Assembly (NCBI GenBank): GCA_021806345.1
Contig: JAJZXP010000134.1
Location: 1-8,502, forward strand
From: Thermoplasmata archaeon
GTDB taxonomy: Archaea; Thermoplasmatota; Thermoplasmata; Thermoplasmatales; Thermoplasmataceae
Direction of reading: 5' to 3'
Length of the DNA: 8,502 nucleotides
Shown here: in pieces, positions 6,187 through 8,502 of the stretch
How the letters are laid out: each line of letters opens with the position of its first letter
Numbering within the stretch: the first letter of the stretch is position 1
Program-made: the position numbers and the translations under genes
The notes under the pieces: model-generated
What the model was told of the DNA's origin: nothing
Seen by the model: the letters and a program-made list of their open reading frames with translations, nothing else
Databases searched by the model: none

Positions 6187-6193
6187 CTATATA
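6187..6193 (+). promoter_or_regulatory. Box A of the ferritin-like gene
   Basis: CTATATA, centred exactly 25 nt before the ATG at 6215. There is no Shine-Dalgarno sequence before that ATG. It is divergent from the epimerase box, with about 90 bp between the two. Confidence 0.55.
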
Positions 6194-6214
6194 CAAATGA
6201 TTTAATGTAACAGT

Positions 6215-6712
6215 ATGGTGGACGAGAGAGATTCGATTTCAGGAAAGCCACCCGAAGTGATATCGGAAAAAATGATTAAAAAGTTAATTGTGGTGAAAGA
6301 GGATATTATAAGAAAATATGAAAAATTAAAGGAAAAAAGCAAATTATCACACACACTCCAAATATTAGATGAACTAATTCAAATGGAAAGGAAAGATATA
6401 GAAATACTTGAAAGTGCAGACAGTTCCAGTGGTGTGATGTACTCAAGAAGAACAGGAAATGAAGACGACTTTGGAATGTTGGATCATATAGTGTCTCTCG
6501 AGGAAAACCCGACAGGAGATGACCCAAAAAGCATTCTTGCGTGGTCCATATCGAAATCAGATGCCATTTACAAAATGTCAGAGTTGTTGGCAGAGGACTA
6601 TGAGAGTGAGAATATCAAAAAACTCCTTTTGAATATAGCAGAAAGTGAAAAGAAAAGAAAGAACAGGTTAACGATTCTTTATGACGAACTGATAAACAAA
6701 AATGATTGGTAA
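6215..6712 (+). CDS. Ferritin/rubrerythrin-like helical protein with degenerate metal site
   Basis: A 165-residue, strongly charged, all-helical protein. Two helix pairs can be read: about 17-42 and 43-66, then about 104-128 and 131-159, separated by a polar linker (67-103). The second pair, with AEDYESENIKKLLLNIAESEKKRKNRL, reads like the last two helices of rubrerythrin-type four-helix bundles. There an E-x-E-K-x-H-like pattern normally ends in a metal-binding His; here it is Arg148 after Glu143 and Glu145. The first pair has Glu58-x-x-Asp61 where E-x-x-H is usual. So the fold looks ferritin-like, but a classical diiron centre is not obvious. It could be a non-catalytic relative or simply a coiled-coil protein. 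It has no signal peptide or membrane helix. It lies 69 bp upstream of the UbiB-like gene, same strand, but each has its own box A. Confidence 0.7.
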   Translation: MVDERDSISGKPPEVISEKMIKKLIVVKEDIIRKYEKLKEKSKLSHTLQILDELIQMERKDIEILESADSSSGVMYSRRTGNEDDFGMLDHIVSLEENPTGDDPKSILAWSISKSDAIYKMSELLAEDYESENIKKLLLNIAESEKKRKNRLTILYDELINKNDW

Positions 6713-6753
6713 AACAGAAACATCATCCAAAAACTCGAAATAGCCCAAAAGCG

Positions 6754-6760
6754 TTAATTA
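6754..6760 (+). promoter_or_regulatory. Box A of the UbiB-like gene
   Basis: TTAATTA, centred 25 nt upstream of the ATG at 6782. It supports that start and separate transcription from the ferritin-like gene. Confidence 0.45.
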
Positions 6761-6781
6761 TCAAAGTAGGTTAACAGTAAG

Positions 6782-8341
6782 ATGAAGGATGGGGTGGACA
6801 TTACAAAAGGTCTTTTCCGAAGGGAGTTAAAGATATTTTTTTCCCTATATCCTGCCTTCAGAAAATTTCTTAAGGATAGAAAAACCGCGAAAACAGAAAA
6901 TGGAAAGGATTGGGATTATAGAAGGGAGAGGAATGGAAAAAAGGCAGTGGAAAAATTCATCGAACTTGGGCCAACATTTGTAAAACTGGGGCAGATCCTC
7001 TCTGCTCGTCCGGATCTTTTACCCAAGGAATATATAAGATCATTTGAATTGCTGCAGGACAGTGTGCCACCTGCTCCATTTTCAGAAGTGGAACCAATTA
7101 TCAGAAAGAATCTTGGGAATTACAAGGAAATTTTTGAAGATTTCAATCCTGAGTCCATTTCGGCTGCCTCCTTGGGCCAGGTCTACAGAGCCAGATACAA
7201 GGGAAAAGATGTCGCGGTGAAGGTAAACAGGCCGAATGTAGAATTCATGGTAAAGAGAGACATAATCATCCTCGATAAAATTTTGCATTTTGCAAGGGGA
7301 AGATTGGAAAATTTCCTGTATGTCAGTCTCACAAATATATTGAGGGAATACAGGAAAAGGATTATCCAGGAATTAGACTACCTTCGCGAATCATCTAATT
7401 CGAAAAGAATAGCCAAGAATATCCAGGGAAGGGAGAAGGTTATCGTGCCCGCAATTTACGATGACCTCACCACATCACAAGTTATGGTGATGGATTACAT
7501 AAGTGGAACAAAAATTACAGATGTAAAGTCACTGAAAGAAAAAGGGATCAACGTATCTAAACTTGCATATGATCTGGATATATCATTTATAAGAATGCTA
7601 CTTAGTGACGATATTTTCCATGCGGATCCTCATCCAGGAAACCTGTCAGTCACTGACAAAGGCGAGATCATCCTATATGATTTTGGCATGGTAGGTGTTC
7701 TGGACGGCAACACAAAGTTCTACCTGATGTCCCTTTACGACGGACTAACCAGAGGCGACATTGACCAGATAGTCGATTCGTTGATTGGAGTAAAGGCGCT
7801 GTCTCCAGCAGCCAACAGAGGTGTGATAAAAAGAAGTGTAGAACTTGGTATGTCGGGACTATCCGGGAAGAGGGCAGAAGAAAGCGAGATAAGAGAACTT
7901 CTGGAGGTGGCTAATGACGTGGTGTTTGAATTTCCCTTTAGACTGCCAACCTCGCTTGTTCTCTACATGAGGATGAGTTCGCTGCTGGAAGGAATTTGCC
8001 TGCTTCTTGATCCAGACTTCAAATTTGTAAAGGTTCTGATAAAACTATTTCGTGATGAAGGATTATTAAAGGAACTTTACGAAAAACAGATCAGCATGTT
8101 TTTGGAGGAGTCAGTCAGATCGATTGAAGCAGGGGTATCACTTCTACCTCTGCTGCGAAGGAAGCTGGAAAGTGAGGAAGCACAGGTAATCCAACCAAGA
8201 AGTGGAAATATTCCCATGTCAATTTTCGGTGGCTTTCTGGTTCTTGGAGGGGTATATGAATTTGGGAAAGCTCAACTCATTGGAATCGTGATGATAACAA
8301 TAGGGATTATAGCTGGCATCTTATCGATGAGAAGAAAATAG
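6782..8341 (+). CDS. ABC1/UbiB (ADCK) family atypical kinase with C-terminal membrane helices
   Basis: A 519-residue member of the UbiB/ADCK family, atypical protein-kinase-like ATPases known from bacterial and mitochondrial quinone synthesis. In order: an N-terminal extension with the diagnostic KxGQ motif (Lys68-Leu-Gly-Gln71) in GPTFVKLGQILSARPDLLP; the alanine-rich nucleotide loop AASLGQV (128-134); the Lys147 of VAVKV; Glu197 and Asp199 in QELDYLRE; MDYISGTKI (237-245); the catalytic loop HADPHPGN (280-287, Asp282 and Asn287); and the metal-binding DFG (300-302). All key residues are present, so it is likely to bind ATP. The C-terminus has one to two hydrophobic helices (about 478-492 and 497-515) ending in a basic MRRK tail, so it is probably membrane-anchored. 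In these archaea a role in menaquinone or membrane-lipid metabolism is inference; no quinone genes are in the window. Confidence 0.93.
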   Translation: MKDGVDITKGLFRRELKIFFSLYPAFRKFLKDRKTAKTENGKDWDYRRERNGKKAVEKFIELGPTFVKLGQILSARPDLLPKEYIRSFELLQDSVPPAPFSEVEPIIRKNLGNYKEIFEDFNPESISAASLGQVYRARYKGKDVAVKVNRPNVEFMVKRDIIILDKILHFARGRLENFLYVSLTNILREYRKRIIQELDYLRESSNSKRIAKNIQGREKVIVPAIYDDLTTSQVMVMDYISGTKITDVKSLKEKGINVSKLAYDLDISFIRMLLSDDIFHADPHPGNLSVTDKGEIILYDFGMVGVLDGNTKFYLMSLYDGLTRGDIDQIVDSLIGVKALSPAANRGVIKRSVELGMSGLSGKRAEESEIRELLEVANDVVFEFPFRLPTSLVLYMRMSSLLEGICLLLDPDFKFVKVLIKLFRDEGLLKELYEKQISMFLEESVRSIEAGVSLLPLLRRKLESEEAQVIQPRSGNIPMSIFGGFLVLGGVYEFGKAQLIGIVMITIGIIAGILSMRRK

Positions 8342-8474
8342 ACTTTAGATAACGTCGGAGCTGCAAACCAATCAGTGCCCAGTAATCTGGTCGAAATGCA
8401 GTAAATAATATGCTTTTAATGAAATTTATGCAAAACCCAATGGATTTTGAAAATTCCTTTATTTAAATGTGAAA

Positions 8475-8483
8475 AAATATTAG
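8475..8483 (+). promoter_or_regulatory. Possible box A for a gene beyond the right edge
   Basis: AAATATTAG, close to the AAATAATAG box of two genes in this window. At the same spacing, transcription would start about 8504, just past the window. A second candidate, TTTATTTAAA (8459-8468), lies upstream. The 160 bases after the UbiB-like gene contain no other support for a gene. Confidence 0.25.
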
Positions 8484-8502
8484 TAATCCCTAATAATTCC
8501 AT

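Noticed and set aside
1..8502. CRISPR array, insertion sequence, tRNA/rRNA, toxin-antitoxin or defence cassette
   Set aside because: I saw no regularly spaced direct repeats, transposase motifs, terminal inverted repeats, cloverleaf-like sequence or recognisable toxin, nuclease or defence domains on either strand.

Overview
The window looks like an ordinary chromosomal stretch of an acidophilic archaeon of the Thermoplasmatales type (Thermoplasma, Ferroplasma, Cuniculiplasma or Picrophilus relatives). The grounds are an A+T-rich composition, arginine written mostly as AGA/AGG and isoleucine often as ATA, archaeal box-A (TATA) elements about 25 nt ahead of most start codons with almost no Shine-Dalgarno sequences (leaderless transcription), and a gene set of S9A prolyl oligopeptidase, archaeal UbiB-like kinase, MDR dehydrogenase and lone ribulose-phosphate epimerase. 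The species cannot be fixed from this window.

Layout. At the left edge, on the minus strand, is the N-terminal third or so of a CPA2-type cation:proton antiporter (1-326, runs off the window). A 333-base A+T-rich gap with no gene follows. Then come a prolyl oligopeptidase (660-2414, minus) and an unrecognised three-helix membrane protein (about 2457-2864, minus). This last gene is divergent from two small plus-strand genes: an unrecognised alpha/beta-plus-hydrophobic-segment protein (2952-3341) and a DUF5680-like protein with an internal duplication (3396-3854). Convergent to these, 9 bp away, is a single-pass membrane protein with an outward-facing domain (3864-4313, minus). Divergent from it is a medium-chain dehydrogenase/reductase (4447-5424, plus), whose 3' end overlaps by 18 bp the 3' end of ribulose-phosphate 3-epimerase (5407-6066, minus). 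Divergent from the epimerase is a ferritin/rubrerythrin-like helical protein lacking an obvious metal site (6215-6712, plus), followed by an ABC1/UbiB family kinase-like protein with C-terminal membrane helices (6782-8341, plus). The last 160 bases are non-coding, with a possible promoter pointing off the right edge.

How the genes fit together. Genes are mostly single transcription units with their own box A, so there is little operon logic. The epimerase belongs to the non-oxidative pentose phosphate pathway and the oligopeptidase to peptide breakdown, which suits peptide-scavenging heterotrophs. The antiporter would serve pH and ion balance, and the UbiB-like kinase would act at the membrane, by family analogy in quinone or lipid metabolism. 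I see no mobile element, CRISPR array, tRNA, rRNA, toxin-antitoxin pair or defence system. The points most worth a second look are a perfect 7-bp inverted repeat next to the dehydrogenase promoter, that dehydrogenase's lost catalytic zinc site combined with an Asp-Cys3 structural site, the promoter-guided revised starts (including a possible leaderless TTG start), and the small conserved-looking proteins of unknown function.
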